The notes below the pieces were generated by a model that searched no databases, was not told the origin of the DNA, and worked only from the letters and a program-made list of their open reading frames with translations. A program made the translations under genes and the position numbers. 64,000 nucleotides of DNA from an uncultured Acetatifactor sp. (GTDB taxonomy: Bacteria; Bacillota; Clostridia; Lachnospirales; Lachnospiraceae). The stretch covers positions 62,001 to 126,000 of the forward strand of contig NZ_CAJUCP010000005.1 of assembly GCF_910585425.1 (NCBI RefSeq), read 5' to 3'. This document shows, piece by piece, positions 1-8,451 of this stretch; positions within the stretch are counted from its first letter, which is position 1, and each line of letters begins with the position of its first letter.

Positions 1-1
1 G

Positions 2-1069
2 ACTGCCATCGCCACCGCTCTGGCGGGAGGAATCATCCTGATATTCCTTGGCTTTTTCCTGGCCAGGCCGGCCCTGGGCTGGATGGGCACGCCGGATGAC
101 GTGATTTCCCATTCGGTTCTCTATATGCGCATCTACTTTGCCGGAATGCCGTTCATGATGGTGTATAATTTCGGCAGCGCTGTACTGCGGGCAGTGGGAG
201 ATACCAAAAGGCCTCTCTACTACCTGCTGATTGCAGGCGTGGTGAACGTGGTTCTGAACCTGGTATTCGTAATCGTCTTCCACATGGGCGTGGCTGGCGT
301 GGCCACGGCTACGGTGGCCTCCCAGGCCATCTCCGCCGCGCTGGTGGTCAGATGCCTCATCTTCACGGACAGCCCCTACCGCCTGGAGCTGAAAGGGATG
401 AAGATTGCGCCGGACAAGCTGCTCAGGATGATTCAGATTGGCGTTCCGGCAGGCATGCAGGGAGCGCTGTTCTCCATCTCCAATGTGCTGATACAGTCCT
501 CCGTGAACAGCTTCGGCTCCACCGCCATGGCGGGGAACACGGCGGCCAGCAACATCGAGGGCTTTGTCTACACGGCCATGAACGCCTTCTACCAGGCTGC
601 CATCAGCTTCTGCGGCCAGAACTACGGAGCCAAGAAATACAAAAGGATCGGCAGGATCCTGCTGATATGCGAGCTGCTGGTGGTGGCGGTGGGCCTGGTC
701 ATGGGAAATGTGGCATATCTGCTCGGCGGTACGCTGTTAAAGCTCTACACCGTAGACCCTGCTGTAATCGAGTACGGCATCCTGCGGATGAGAATCATCT
801 GCGTGCCTTATTTCCTCTGCGGCCTGATGGATGTGGCTGTGGGAGCGCTGCGCGGCATGGGCTATGCCATCATGCCCATGCTGGTATCCCTGACCGGGGC
901 ATGCCTGTTCCGGGTGGTGTGGATATACTCCGTCTTCCGCAGCTACCATACGCTGGAGTGCCTGTATTATTCCTATCCTATCAGCTGGGGCCTGACCTTC
1001 GCGGTGCATCTGGTGTGCTTCCTGATAGTGTACAAGAAAGTGCTGAGGCGCAATCCCGGAGTGGCATAA
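2..1069 (+). CDS. MATE family multidrug/Na+ antiporter, 3' part only
   Basis: Membrane efflux protein of the MATE (MatE) family, exporting cationic compounds in exchange for Na+ or H+. The frame is open from the first bases of the window, so the N-terminal part lies outside; 355 codons remain. What is seen: repeated hydrophobic segments, a phrase GSAVLRAVGDTKRP typical of the loop after the sixth helix of a MATE half, and a second-half repeat with NTAASNIEGF and GQNYGAKKYKR, matching the two-fold pseudo-symmetry of the family. It ends 10 bp before ruvA, which has its own Shine-Dalgarno (ggagag), so the two may be co-transcribed. Substrate cannot be predicted from what is present. Confidence 0.9.
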   Translation, partial: TAIATALAGGIILIFLGFFLARPALGWMGTPDDVISHSVLYMRIYFAGMPFMMVYNFGSAVLRAVGDTKRPLYYLLIAGVVNVVLNLVFVIVFHMGVAGVATATVASQAISAALVVRCLIFTDSPYRLELKGMKIAPDKLLRMIQIGVPAGMQGALFSISNVLIQSSVNSFGSTAMAGNTAASNIEGFVYTAMNAFYQAAISFCGQNYGAKKYKRIGRILLICELLVVAVGLVMGNVAYLLGGTLLKLYTVDPAVIEYGILRMRIICVPYFLCGLMDVAVGALRGMGYAIMPMLVSLTGACLFRVVWIYSVFRSYHTLECLYYSYPISWGLTFAVHLVCFLIVYKKVLRRNPGVA

Positions 1070-1079
1070 GGAGAGAGAC

Positions 1080-1691
1080 ATGATAGCATATGTAAAAGGA
1101 ATCGTTGAGGATATAACGGAAGACAATGCCGTAGTGGATGTGGGCGGTATGGGATACAATATAAGGATTTCCGCTGACACGGCAGCCAGGCTTCCGGGCA
1201 TCGGGGAGACAGTGAAGCTGTACACCTATACCAGCGTGCGGGAGGATGCCATACAGTTGTTCGGTTTCCTGTCCAAAAACGACCTGGACATTTTCAGGAA
1301 ATGCATCACTGTCAGCGGCATCGGGCCCAAGGGCGGACTGGCGATCCTGTCCGTGCTGGACGCGGATTCCCTGCGGTTCGCCATTCTGTCCGGAGACGTA
1401 AAGGCCATAACCAAAGCGCCGGGAATCGGGGCCAAGACGGCGGAGCGATTGATTTTGGAGCTGAAGGGAAAAATCAAGGTGGAGGACACCGCCATCGGCA
1501 TGGAAATCCAGGGAACACAGGCTGCGGGCGCGGCTGCGATGGACAGCCCCCAGAAGAGGGAGGCCGTGGAGGCGCTGGTGTCCCTGGGCTATGGCCAGGC
1601 GGAGGCCGCAAAGGCGGTGAACGCCATCGAGGGCATCGAGGCTATGGACTCCGGGGCAGTGCTGAAGGCAGCGCTGAAGAAGATGTTCTGA
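1080..1691 (+). CDS. ruvA: Holliday junction branch migration protein RuvA
   Basis: DNA-binding subunit of the RuvAB complex; tetramers bind the four-way junction and load the RuvB hexamers. The 203-residue product has the family length. Seen: the N-terminal OB-fold start MIAYVKGIVEDI, two helix-hairpin-helix stretches (CITVSGIGPKGGLAILS and ITKAPGIGAKTAERLILELK), and a C-terminal helical domain after a variable linker (about residue 140 on). Start is supported by GGAGAGAGAC directly upstream. RuvB is normally the next gene; here it is 5.8 kb downstream, separated by minus-strand genes and a toxin-antitoxin pair. A terminator follows at 1755-1792. Confidence 0.97.
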   Translation: MIAYVKGIVEDITEDNAVVDVGGMGYNIRISADTAARLPGIGETVKLYTYTSVREDAIQLFGFLSKNDLDIFRKCITVSGIGPKGGLAILSVLDADSLRFAILSGDVKAITKAPGIGAKTAERLILELKGKIKVEDTAIGMEIQGTQAAGAAAMDSPQKREAVEALVSLGYGQAEAAKAVNAIEGIEAMDSGAVLKAALKKMF

Positions 1692-1754
1692 AAGCTGTTC
1701 TGACGAAAGGCCTTTCCAATCTGGTGGGCGGCAAAATGAAAATCTTCCATGCAG

Positions 1755-1792
1755 AAAAAACGGCGGCTCCGATTTCCGGGAGCCGCTGTTTT
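1755..1792. terminator. Bidirectional Rho-independent terminator between ruvA and DUF6440 gene
   Basis: Stem GCGGCTCC (1763-1770) pairs with GGAGCCGC (1779-1786), flanked by an A-run on the left and TGTTTT on the right, so it can terminate ruvA transcription from the left and the minus-strand gene from the right. Both genes end towards it. Confidence 0.8.
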
Positions 1793-1853
1793 GGGCGTGA
1801 TTACGCTTGCCTGTACGCTCGTTTTCCCTTGCCGTGGCGCGGCAGAAAGTCCC

Positions 1854-2033
1854 TTACTTGACGGGGGTGACGATAGGCTTGCCGTCCTGATCCACCAGTA
1901 CAGTCAGCCCGGTGCCATTCGCCTTATTATGGGAAGCCATCAGGTAATTCACGCCGGTTTCCGTATCCACTATGACCTTTGCCACATTTACGATGCCCTG
2001 GTCATAAATCTCCACAAAACGTTCTTTTGCCAT
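1854..2033 (-). CDS. DUF6440 family small protein
   Basis: A 59-residue protein beginning MAKERFVEIYDQG and containing the phrase VDTETGVNYLM followed by a DQDGKPIV tail, the pattern of the DUF6440 family found across Clostridia. Function is unknown; the family resembles a small beta-rich domain. Start chosen at 2033 because TAGGAGGTGAGCGT precedes the ATG; a longer open frame continues upstream but lacks this support. It lies downstream of the XRE regulator gene on the same strand with a gap of 68 bp, and converges on ruvA. Confidence 0.75.
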   Translation of the reverse strand: MAKERFVEIYDQGIVNVAKVIVDTETGVNYLMASHNKANGTGLTVLVDQDGKPIVTPVK

Positions 2034-2101
2034 ACGCTCACCTCCTATCCGCCCTATCGATTGACAAACATAACCATACCACATAAATGCAGCCATATGT
2101 T

Positions 2102-3079
2102 TCAAATTGCCTGAATGGGCGGAAATACTTCCTGAACGGAATGGGGACCGCATCCCTCGCCCCGCAGCTCTTGAATGCGCCGGCGCGGGTGGGCTCCTTC
2201 CAGCTCCATGTTGTAGCCCTGGCTCTCCAGCCAGGCCAGAATCTCTTCGTACTGCCCGATGGCTTCCTCTGTCCTTCCCATGGAAGCATACAGCTCGGCC
2301 TTGGAGAAGAGGCAGGAAATCTGAGTGGAATCGTTGGCATATGCCCTGTCCCAGCAGGAGAGGGCTTTTTCGCATTCTCCTGTCTGGGAGAACAGGTCTC
2401 CCGCCATGGTCAGGACATTTATGTCCTCGGCGTCCAGGCGGAGGGCCTCCATAGCCTCTGCACAGGCCTCCTCCAGCCGTCCCGCCCTTTCAAGGGCATA
2501 GGCGTAGGCCACACGCGCCCAGGCACAGTCCGGCTGGGCGTCCCGCCATTTTTTCTGTTCTTCCACGGCCTCCTCCAGCCGTCCCAGCTCATCCAGAAGC
2601 TTCGTAATCTGCTGGTGGGCGGACATCCAGAAGAGGCTGCTGCGGTCCCCCTCTGCAATGGCAAGGCGGTAATAACGCAGGGCCATTTGGGAATCCCTGC
2701 GGGAGCGCACATGGTATAACAGCCCATAGTTCACATAATCTTCCGTGGAGGCCTTTCCGTTCAGGATGACTTCCCCCAGGGCCTCTGCCGCCAGCCGGAA
2801 ATCTTTTTCCCTACCGTTCTCGTCTGTATAGAAAGCCACCAGCTCGCTGCGCTCACTGCCATAGCCGGGATAGCGCCTGGCGCTGGCATCCTGGAACAGG
2901 CTGTCTATAGTCACGCCGAAGACCCCCGCCAGGGCGGGCAGCAGCGAGATGTCCGGAGAGGTGATGGCCTGTTCCCATTTCGAGACAGCCTGGCCGGAGA
3001 CGCCGAGAATCTCTCCCAGCGCCTCCTGTGACAGGTGTTTTTGCTGGCGCAGTTTACGGATATTGTCATTGATCGTCAT
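2102..3079 (-). CDS. XRE-family helix-turn-helix regulator with TPR-like repeats
   Basis: Probable cytoplasmic transcriptional regulator. Residues about 1-60 form a Cro/C1-type HTH (NIRKLRQQKHLSQEALGEIL then VSGQAVSKWEQ, the recognition-helix phrase). The remaining 260 residues are helical with several TPR-like A-helices (for example ALRYYRLAIAEGD, ALERAGRLEEACAEAMEAL, KAELYASMGRTEEAIGQYEEIL), the layout of many Firmicutes regulators that sense a peptide or partner protein through the TPR part. Start placed at 3079, where GGAGG lies 8 nt upstream; an ATG at 3109 adds ten residues without an SD. Same strand as, and downstream of, the ABC exporter genes, so it may control them; the ligand is unknown. 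Confidence 0.8.
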   Translation of the reverse strand: MTINDNIRKLRQQKHLSQEALGEILGVSGQAVSKWEQAITSPDISLLPALAGVFGVTIDSLFQDASARRYPGYGSERSELVAFYTDENGREKDFRLAAEALGEVILNGKASTEDYVNYGLLYHVRSRRDSQMALRYYRLAIAEGDRSSLFWMSAHQQITKLLDELGRLEEAVEEQKKWRDAQPDCAWARVAYAYALERAGRLEEACAEAMEALRLDAEDINVLTMAGDLFSQTGECEKALSCWDRAYANDSTQISCLFSKAELYASMGRTEEAIGQYEEILAWLESQGYNMELEGAHPRRRIQELRGEGCGPHSVQEVFPPIQAI

Positions 3080-3193
3080 GTTGTGGGCCTCCGTTTTCGG
3101 GGATTTCATGCCGAAGCCGTTTGGATATGGGGCCCGGAGCGCGCGGAATCCGAAGCGTGGTCCGGGAGCGCGGCATCCGGTTCCTGGGCACGG

Positions 3194-4819
3194 CTACCGG
3201 TTATGTGGGGATACTATATCACACATGGGAGCCGGTTGTACAGCCTTTTCTTTGTGGGAAACGCAGAGTATGGCCTTGCCGGACAGGCGCAGGACTTCCC
3301 ACACGGCTTTACGCCCCTCTTCGTCCAGATTCTCAAAGGGTTCGTCCAGCATGAGCAGGCGGCATTTTTCCAGCCGGAGCAGCAGGCGGGCCAGCTCCAC
3401 GCGCTTGACCTCGCCGCCGGAGAGCCCTGGGTCCGTCCCGTTCAACAGCCGGTCTGCCAGGGGGGAGAGCCCGAGCTTTTCCAGAACGGTGTCCACCCGG
3501 GCCTCGGAGGCGTCCAGATTGCCGATGCGCACGTTCTCCCGGACAGTGCCGGGGAAGAGATGGGGAAACTGCTGGACATAGCCGATCGAACCCCTCCAGT
3601 CTGCAAGGTTCAGCTCTGCCAGGGGGAGCCCGTCTATCCGGATCTGGCCGTTCTTCTCCGGGAACAGGCCCCCGAGGAGCTTCAGGAGAGTGGTCTTGCC
3701 GCTTCCGTTCTCCCCTTCCAGCATCAGGGTCTCGCCGGGGCTTATCCCAAAGTCCCGCCGGGGCATGCCGCCCTGGGCGCCTGGGTAGGTATAGGACAGG
3801 CCTTCAAAGGACAGGCGCTGCCAGTCCGGGACTTCCCGGCTGCCTGTGGGCTCCGCGGAGCCGAGCAGCGCAGCCATCCGCTCCTGCTGGGCGCCAAAGC
3901 CCCGGAGCACCTGCAGGTTTGTGAGGATGCTCTCCGCCATGGTCCGCATCTGCATCATCAGGAAATAGATCGTGACGAAATCGCCGGCGCTGATGCTGTC
4001 CCTTTCCACCAGACGCAGCCCGTAGAGCAGGGATACCAGAAACAGCGAAAGCACCAGCCCTCTCTGGACGCAGTCCGTCGCCGCGTTCAGGGATGCCTCC
4101 GGCTTTCCGGTCTCCCGGTGGAACTGGCCAAAGCGCTTTTTCATCTGCCGGGGCAGGCTTGCGGCGCAGCCGTAGGACAGCCAGAAGGAATGGGCCCGGA
4201 CGATTGCGGCCTGCCTGGCCTTTACCCGGTTCTGCCAGTCCTGCCTGGCATTCAGGTAGCGGTTGTCCCATTTCCGGAAAAAGAAGCGGAGGGCGATGGA
4301 CAGCCATATGCCTGCTGTGAGGAGGAGCGCCAGCCTGGCGTCTCTTTGGAGCGAAGCGTACAGGGCCGTCAGGAATACCGTGCCGTCCGCCAGAAGCCTG
4401 ACAGGCGACAGGATGGCCATATTCCTGTATGTCAGGGGATCCGAGGACACCCTGGCCGCCCATTCGGCCGACTGGCAGGACCCGAAAGCCTCATAGTCTT
4501 TTCGGAAGATGCAATCCACCACGGAGGCTTCATAGCGCAGGCCTTTCCGGAATATGACTATGTTCGTCAAGAAATCCACGGAGGGCATCAGCAGCAGGGA
4601 GAACAGGAAAGCCAGCGCAAGCTTCAGGAACAGCCTGCTGTCGGCCAGGTTCCCGTTTCGGTATAGCAGCAGATCCATGATCTGCCCCAGCAATCCGGAG
4701 GTATACACCCCCACGAAACGGTAGTAGAAATAGCTCAGATAGAGGGGAATCGCCGCGGGCCACATTATTTTCCAGATATCCTTCAGCATTCCCCAATGGT
4801 TCTCAGTTTTCCCGGACAT
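3194..4819 (-). CDS. ABC transporter permease/ATP-binding subunit (second of pair)
   Basis: Half-size ABC exporter, 541 residues: an N-terminal transmembrane domain of about 310 residues and a C-terminal nucleotide-binding domain. Seen: Walker A GENGSGKT, Q-loop YVQQFPHLF, signature LSGGEVKRVELARLL, Walker B with catalytic Glu LLMLDEPFENLDEEG, and switch His in LCVSHKEK, so the ATPase site looks complete. Start at 4819 is chosen for the GGAGG (AAGGAGGTCTGGTAC) upstream; this overlaps the end of the preceding subunit by 17 bp, indicating coupled translation and a heterodimer. No substrate peptide gene was recognised nearby, so the cargo is unknown. A longer start at 4864 exists but has no SD. 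Confidence 0.88.
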   Translation of the reverse strand: MSGKTENHWGMLKDIWKIMWPAAIPLYLSYFYYRFVGVYTSGLLGQIMDLLLYRNGNLADSRLFLKLALAFLFSLLLMPSVDFLTNIVIFRKGLRYEASVVDCIFRKDYEAFGSCQSAEWAARVSSDPLTYRNMAILSPVRLLADGTVFLTALYASLQRDARLALLLTAGIWLSIALRFFFRKWDNRYLNARQDWQNRVKARQAAIVRAHSFWLSYGCAASLPRQMKKRFGQFHRETGKPEASLNAATDCVQRGLVLSLFLVSLLYGLRLVERDSISAGDFVTIYFLMMQMRTMAESILTNLQVLRGFGAQQERMAALLGSAEPTGSREVPDWQRLSFEGLSYTYPGAQGGMPRRDFGISPGETLMLEGENGSGKTTLLKLLGGLFPEKNGQIRIDGLPLAELNLADWRGSIGYVQQFPHLFPGTVRENVRIGNLDASEARVDTVLEKLGLSPLADRLLNGTDPGLSGGEVKRVELARLLLRLEKCRLLMLDEPFENLDEEGRKAVWEVLRLSGKAILCVSHKEKAVQPAPMCDIVSPHNR

Positions 4820-6314
4820 GTACCAGACCTCCTTCCACATGTATGGCACCGGACGCGCAGTCATCGTAAAGCGAAGTATGGGTCGCCAGCAGGACCGGAC
4901 GGTGCTCCCCTGTCAACAGTTTCCGCAGGCTTTCGATGCCCGCCTGATCCAGAGAGGCCTCCGGCTCGTCCAGCAGCAGAAGCCCGCTTTTCTTCGACAG
5001 GGCCAATGCCAGCGCGATTTTCTTCTGCTGGCCGCCGGAGAGCCCGTTCAGGGGCCTGTCGAGGAGCCCGCCGTCTATTTTAAACTCTGCCAGGCAGGTC
5101 TGCAGACAGGCAGCGTCAAGGGTCTCCTCCGGAATCATTTCCAGCAATTCCCGGAAAGAGTCGGAGATAGGCAGGTACATCTGCGGGCACCATCCCGCGA
5201 TCCGGCGCAGCGCCTCCCGGGAAAGGGGCTCACCGTCCCGGGAGATGCGGGCCCGGCTTGCGCGGCTGCCGTTTAAGACGGAGAAGAGGGTGGACTTTCC
5301 GGAGCCGTTCGCCCCTTTAACCAGCCATATCCCCTTTGCGGGCAGGGTCATCTCCAGATTCTCATAAAGGGCGGAGGAGCTGTCGGGGGCCTGGAATATC
5401 TGAAGGATCCGGTCCTCCGCGGCCCGGCAGATTCCGCGGTCTGCCTTGAGTTTTCCCAGTATAGCTATGTACTGATAAAAAGAGGATGATAAAGCGTAAC
5501 CTTCTATCAGCGCGGGCACAGAGCAGATGCCGCCTGCGGCCAGCAGAGCTCCCGACAGCAGAAAGCCCAACTGCTGCACCAGGGCCGCGCCGGAGTACAG
5601 GGCGGACTGGACGCTGGCGGTGCCAGCCGCCCGCTCGCAGACTTTGCGCAGATCCCGCTGCCTTTGCAGGTAGCGGCCCAGGAACCAGTCGTGGAGGTTC
5701 AGCATTTTGATGGTGAGCATCCCCGACAGGCCGGATATGAGCTCCTGGTTGATATCTTCCTCCGCCTGCCCTGCGCGGATATAGTTCTGCACCAGATATT
5801 TTTCCGTGATGAGCGGGGGCAGGAACTGGATCATGCCGAATGCCGTCAGCAGGCCCGCTATCCACAGGCCGCTGTCCCTCCGGGCCAGCAGAAGGGAATA
5901 GAGGAGGATTCCCGCCCCGGCCTGGATCAGGCCCGGAAGCTTCTCCGTGAAGAAGCCCACGCATTCGGGGATATCTTTTTCGCAGAGGACTGTGAGCCTG
6001 CCCTCGCTGTCCGGGCGCAGGGGCCCCTCCAGGTATCTGGCGTACAGGGCGCATTCCAGGTCGTTTGTCCTGCGCTGGCGGCAGGGCGTCCATAACCGGC
6101 CCTTGACATAGGCACATGCCAGCTGCACCGCGAATACGACGCAGAGCTTTTCCACAATGAGGACTCCTCTTTGATAGGAAAAATCGGATAAGATGTCTAC
6201 GAAGGCGGCAAGGTAACGGGCGATGAAGAAGATGCAGAAGGTGTCTGCCAGGAGCAGGACCGTACAGGCGGCCATGCAGGGTCTGTGGTTCTTGTATAAG
6301 TCTTTTCTGTTCAT
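4803..6314 (-). CDS. ABC transporter permease/ATP-binding subunit (first of pair)
   Basis: Half-size ABC exporter, 503 residues, partner of the overlapping downstream subunit. N-terminal membrane domain, then a nucleotide-binding domain with Walker A KGANGSGKST, Q-loop WCPQMYLP, signature LSGGQQKKIALALAL, Walker B LLLLDEPEASLD and switch His in LLATHTS. Start placed at 6314 (MNRKDLYKNH) where AAAGGAGCCCCGCA precedes the ATG; the frame remains open for 37 codons upstream but that stretch is not hydrophobic and has no SD. The two subunits are only distantly similar to each other, as in heterodimeric exporters of drugs, lipids or peptides. Which of these applies cannot be read here. Confidence 0.88.
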   Translation of the reverse strand: MNRKDLYKNHRPCMAACTVLLLADTFCIFFIARYLAAFVDILSDFSYQRGVLIVEKLCVVFAVQLACAYVKGRLWTPCRQRRTNDLECALYARYLEGPLRPDSEGRLTVLCEKDIPECVGFFTEKLPGLIQAGAGILLYSLLLARRDSGLWIAGLLTAFGMIQFLPPLITEKYLVQNYIRAGQAEEDINQELISGLSGMLTIKMLNLHDWFLGRYLQRQRDLRKVCERAAGTASVQSALYSGAALVQQLGFLLSGALLAAGGICSVPALIEGYALSSSFYQYIAILGKLKADRGICRAAEDRILQIFQAPDSSSALYENLEMTLPAKGIWLVKGANGSGKSTLFSVLNGSRASRARISRDGEPLSREALRRIAGWCPQMYLPISDSFRELLEMIPEETLDAACLQTCLAEFKIDGGLLDRPLNGLSGGQQKKIALALALSKKSGLLLLDEPEASLDQAGIESLRKLLTGEHRPVLLATHTSLYDDCASGAIHVEGGLVHVREN

Positions 6315-6528
6315 TGCGGGGCTCCTTTGGGCGGTATCCGGTTTTCTGCCTCCTTGCTCCCCGGGAGGAGAGCAAGGCTTGTGCGCTTTGGCTTCCGTGT
6401 GGCATGCGTGGAAGCGGAAAGCCATGGATAGTTTACGATAGGAGCGGCTTCTCTGTAAGGGGCTGATTGGATAGGACCGGGCTCAACCTCCGGTTGGAAT
6501 AAATGGAAAGAATGGATGAATATTTATA

Positions 6529-6557
6529 TTGACAATGGGATATACTTTGTATATACT
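6529..6557 (+). promoter_or_regulatory. Sigma-A promoter of mazEF
   Basis: TTGACA at 6529-6534, a 17-bp spacer, and TATACT at 6552-6557: an essentially consensus vegetative promoter about 110 bp upstream of the antitoxin start. Its -10 box overlaps the left arm of the inverted repeat at 6556-6594. Confidence 0.75.
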
Positions 6558-6594
6558 TACGATATGAGATATATTCCATCCTATATATCGTAAG
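6556..6594. promoter_or_regulatory. Inverted-repeat operator, probable MazE/MazEF binding site
   Basis: Perfect 10-bp arms CTTACGATAT (6556-6565) and ATATCGTAAG (6585-6594) separated by 19 bp. The left arm overlaps the -10 box and the rest covers the expected transcription start, the position expected for an autorepression site. AbrB-type antitoxins such as MazE bind palindromes of this kind; assignment to this MazE is inference. Confidence 0.6.
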
Positions 6595-6669
6595 ATAAAG
6601 AACCTGATACACAGAGATAACGATGTACACATAAGATAGTACACAGACGAAGAGAGAGACAGGGATTAT

Positions 6670-6987
6670 ATGGATATGAAAGCCAAAGAGATGACAAAAG
6701 ATACGATGATGAATTTTGCGACTAAAACAATCATACGGAGGTGGGGAAACAGTCAGGGAATCAGACTTTCAAAGGAAGTGCTGTCACAGATGGACTTAAA
6801 AGAGGATGATACGGTAGGAATCAGCATATATGATGGAAAAATGACTATTGAGAAAATCAATAAGCCGAAATATCTTAATTTACAGGAAAGGTTGGAGGCA
6901 TTCTACAAAAGACCGCTTGAAGAGATTTATGTTGAAAACGAGCAAGAGGTTGATGTAGGGAATCCGGTAGGGGATGAAATGTGGTAA
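6670..6987 (+). CDS. mazE: MazE-type antitoxin (AbrB fold)
   Basis: Antitoxin that neutralises the MazF ribonuclease encoded by the overlapping next gene and represses the operon. The core ATKTIIRRWGNSQGIRLSKEVL followed by LKEDDTVGISIYDGKMTIEKI is the classic SpoVT/AbrB swapped-hairpin DNA-binding domain of MazE; the C-terminal part (LQERLEAFYKRPLEEIY) would be the toxin-binding tail. It is 105 residues from the ATG at 6670; an internal ATG at 6709 (MNFATKT) would give a more typical 92-residue protein and cannot be excluded. Local base composition is AT-richer than the flanking housekeeping genes, suggesting acquisition. Confidence 0.88.
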   Translation: MDMKAKEMTKDTMMNFATKTIIRRWGNSQGIRLSKEVLSQMDLKEDDTVGISIYDGKMTIEKINKPKYLNLQERLEAFYKRPLEEIYVENEQEVDVGNPVGDEMW

Positions 6988-7307
6988 CTTATAAACAAGG
7001 CGATATCATTGTCATGGATTTTGACCCTCAACAGGGGCATGAACAGCGAGGGAGGAGACCGGCAATCATTCTGAGCAATGATGTCCTGAACCATCATAGC
7101 TCATTAGCGCTTGTCTGTCCTATCACGAACACGAACAAAAGGCATCCATTTCATATTGAATTGGACGGGCGGACACAGACCACAGGCGTGATATTGTGCA
7201 ATCAGGCAAAGATGCTGGATGTCAGAGCGAGGAACGTGCAGTTCAGAGAGGAATGCCCGGAGGATATCTGGAAGGAAGCCAGAGAGTTGATCATCAGCTT
7301 CATGTAA
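6981..7307 (+). CDS. mazF: MazF-type mRNA interferase toxin
   Basis: Type II toxin endoribonuclease that cleaves mRNA at short sequence motifs. The 108-residue protein has the family order: QGDIIVMDFDPQQGHEQRGRRPAIILSND at the N-terminus (the GxEQxGxRPxxI loop with the catalytic Arg), a CPITNT strand, a TTGVILCNQAKMLDVRAR segment that carries a second conserved basic site, and a short C-terminal helix. It begins at a GTG overlapping the antitoxin stop by 7 bp, which enforces translational coupling. A terminator follows at 7327-7358, so the pair is a self-contained unit. Confidence 0.93.
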   Translation: MVTYKQGDIIVMDFDPQQGHEQRGRRPAIILSNDVLNHHSSLALVCPITNTNKRHPFHIELDGRTQTTGVILCNQAKMLDVRARNVQFREECPEDIWKEARELIISFM

Positions 7308-7326
7308 AGGCAGCATATAGCGGCAA

Positions 7327-7358
7327 AGGCATTTGGTCTGTATTCCAGATGCCTTTTT
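7327..7358 (+). terminator. Rho-independent terminator after mazF
   Basis: AGGCATTTGG (7327-7336 region) pairs with CCAGATGCCT (about 7345-7354) with one G-T wobble, followed by a T-run. It separates mazEF from ruvB. Confidence 0.8.
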
Positions 7359-7443
7359 GTATGTGAAAAAAGCTTGCATAAGAAAACAAAAGAAGCTAAA
7401 ATAGATATGGCCTGTAAACAGATTGAGAGAAAGAGCAGAAACC

Positions 7444-8451
7444 ATGCCCAAGAGAATGATTGAGACGAATATAACGGAAGAGGACATCAAGATAGAAGGC
7501 TCCCTGCGCCCCCAGAAATTGGATGACTACATCGGTCAATCCAAGGTGAAGGAGACTCTGAAGATTTATATCGAGGCAGCGAAGCTGCGGGGGGACGCTC
7601 TGGACCATGTGCTCTTCTACGGGCCTCCGGGTTTGGGGAAGACCACGCTGGCGGGCATCATCGCCAATGAGATGGGTGTCCACTTGAAGGTCACCAGCGG
7701 TCCTGCCATCGAGAAGCCCGGGGAGATGGCCGCCATCCTGAACAACTTAGAGGAGGGAGACCTGCTGTTCGTGGACGAGATACACCGCCTGAACCGCCAG
7801 GTGGAGGAGGTGCTGTATCCCGCCATGGAGGACTATTGCATCGACATCATGATAGGAAAGGGCTCCACGGCCCGTTCCGTGCGGCTGGATCTCCCCAAAT
7901 TCACGCTGGTGGGGGCCACCACCAGGGCGGGGCTCCTGACAGCGCCCCTGCGGGACCGGTTCGGCATGATCCATCACCTGGAGTTCTATACTATAGAAGA
8001 ACTGCAACTGATCATCCTGCATTCGGCCCGGGTGCTGGAGGTGGAGGTGGAGCCGGAGGGCGCCCTGGAGATGGCCCGCCGCAGCAGGGGCACGCCCAGG
8101 CTTGCCAACCGCATCTTAAAGAGGGTGCGGGATTTCGCCCAGGTGAAATATAACGGCATCATCACCGAGGAGGTGGCCAGGACGGCCCTTGATTTGATGG
8201 ACGTGGACAAGCTGGGGCTGGACCATATCGACCGAAACCTGCTGCTCACTATGATTGAGAAGTTCGACGGGGGGCCTGTAGGGCTGGACACGCTGGCGGC
8301 AGCCATCGGGGAGGACGCCGGGACCATTGAGGACGTGTATGAGCCCTATCTGATTAAGAACGGCTTCCTGAACCGCACGCCCCGGGGAAGGGTGGCCACG
8401 GAGCTGGCGTACCGGCATCTGGACTGCGGCGTCTATCGGCAGAAACCGTGA
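7444..8451 (+). CDS. ruvB: Holliday junction branch migration ATPase RuvB
   Basis: AAA+ motor that drives branch migration with RuvA. 335 residues from the chosen ATG, family length. Seen: the conserved entry SLRPQKLDDYIGQSKVKE, Walker A GPPGLGKTT, Walker B FVDEIHRL, sensor 1 VGATTRAG, the arginine-finger region APLRDRFG, sensor 2 GTPRLANRILKRVRDFA, and the C-terminal winged helix ending RTPRGRVATELAYRHL. A TTG seven codons upstream (7423) is in frame, but MPKRMIETN is the better start by family comparison; the SD is weak (AAGAG). The last codons are duplicated in the following intergenic region. RuvA lies 5.8 kb upstream. Confidence 0.96.
   Translation: MPKRMIETNITEEDIKIEGSLRPQKLDDYIGQSKVKETLKIYIEAAKLRGDALDHVLFYGPPGLGKTTLAGIIANEMGVHLKVTSGPAIEKPGEMAAILNNLEEGDLLFVDEIHRLNRQVEEVLYPAMEDYCIDIMIGKGSTARSVRLDLPKFTLVGATTRAGLLTAPLRDRFGMIHHLEFYTIEELQLIILHSARVLEVEVEPEGALEMARRSRGTPRLANRILKRVRDFAQVKYNGIITEEVARTALDLMDVDKLGLDHIDRNLLLTMIEKFDGGPVGLDTLAAAIGEDAGTIEDVYEPYLIKNGFLNRTPRGRVATELAYRHLDCGVYRQKP

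Larger units (their letters stand above)
6315..6669. other. Intergenic region between ABC exporter and mazEF
   Basis: This 355-bp stretch separates divergent genes. Its right half (about 6500-6669) is markedly AT-rich and holds the mazEF promoter and an inverted-repeat operator, annotated separately. The left half must contain the promoter for the minus-strand ABC genes, but I see no convincing -35/-10 pair there. A minus-strand open frame within it has no SD or recognisable product and is not called. Confidence 0.6.

Noticed and set aside
6433..6630. A 65-codon minus-strand frame in the AT-rich mazEF upstream region
   Set aside because: No SD, covers the mazEF promoter and operator, and looks like chance openness.
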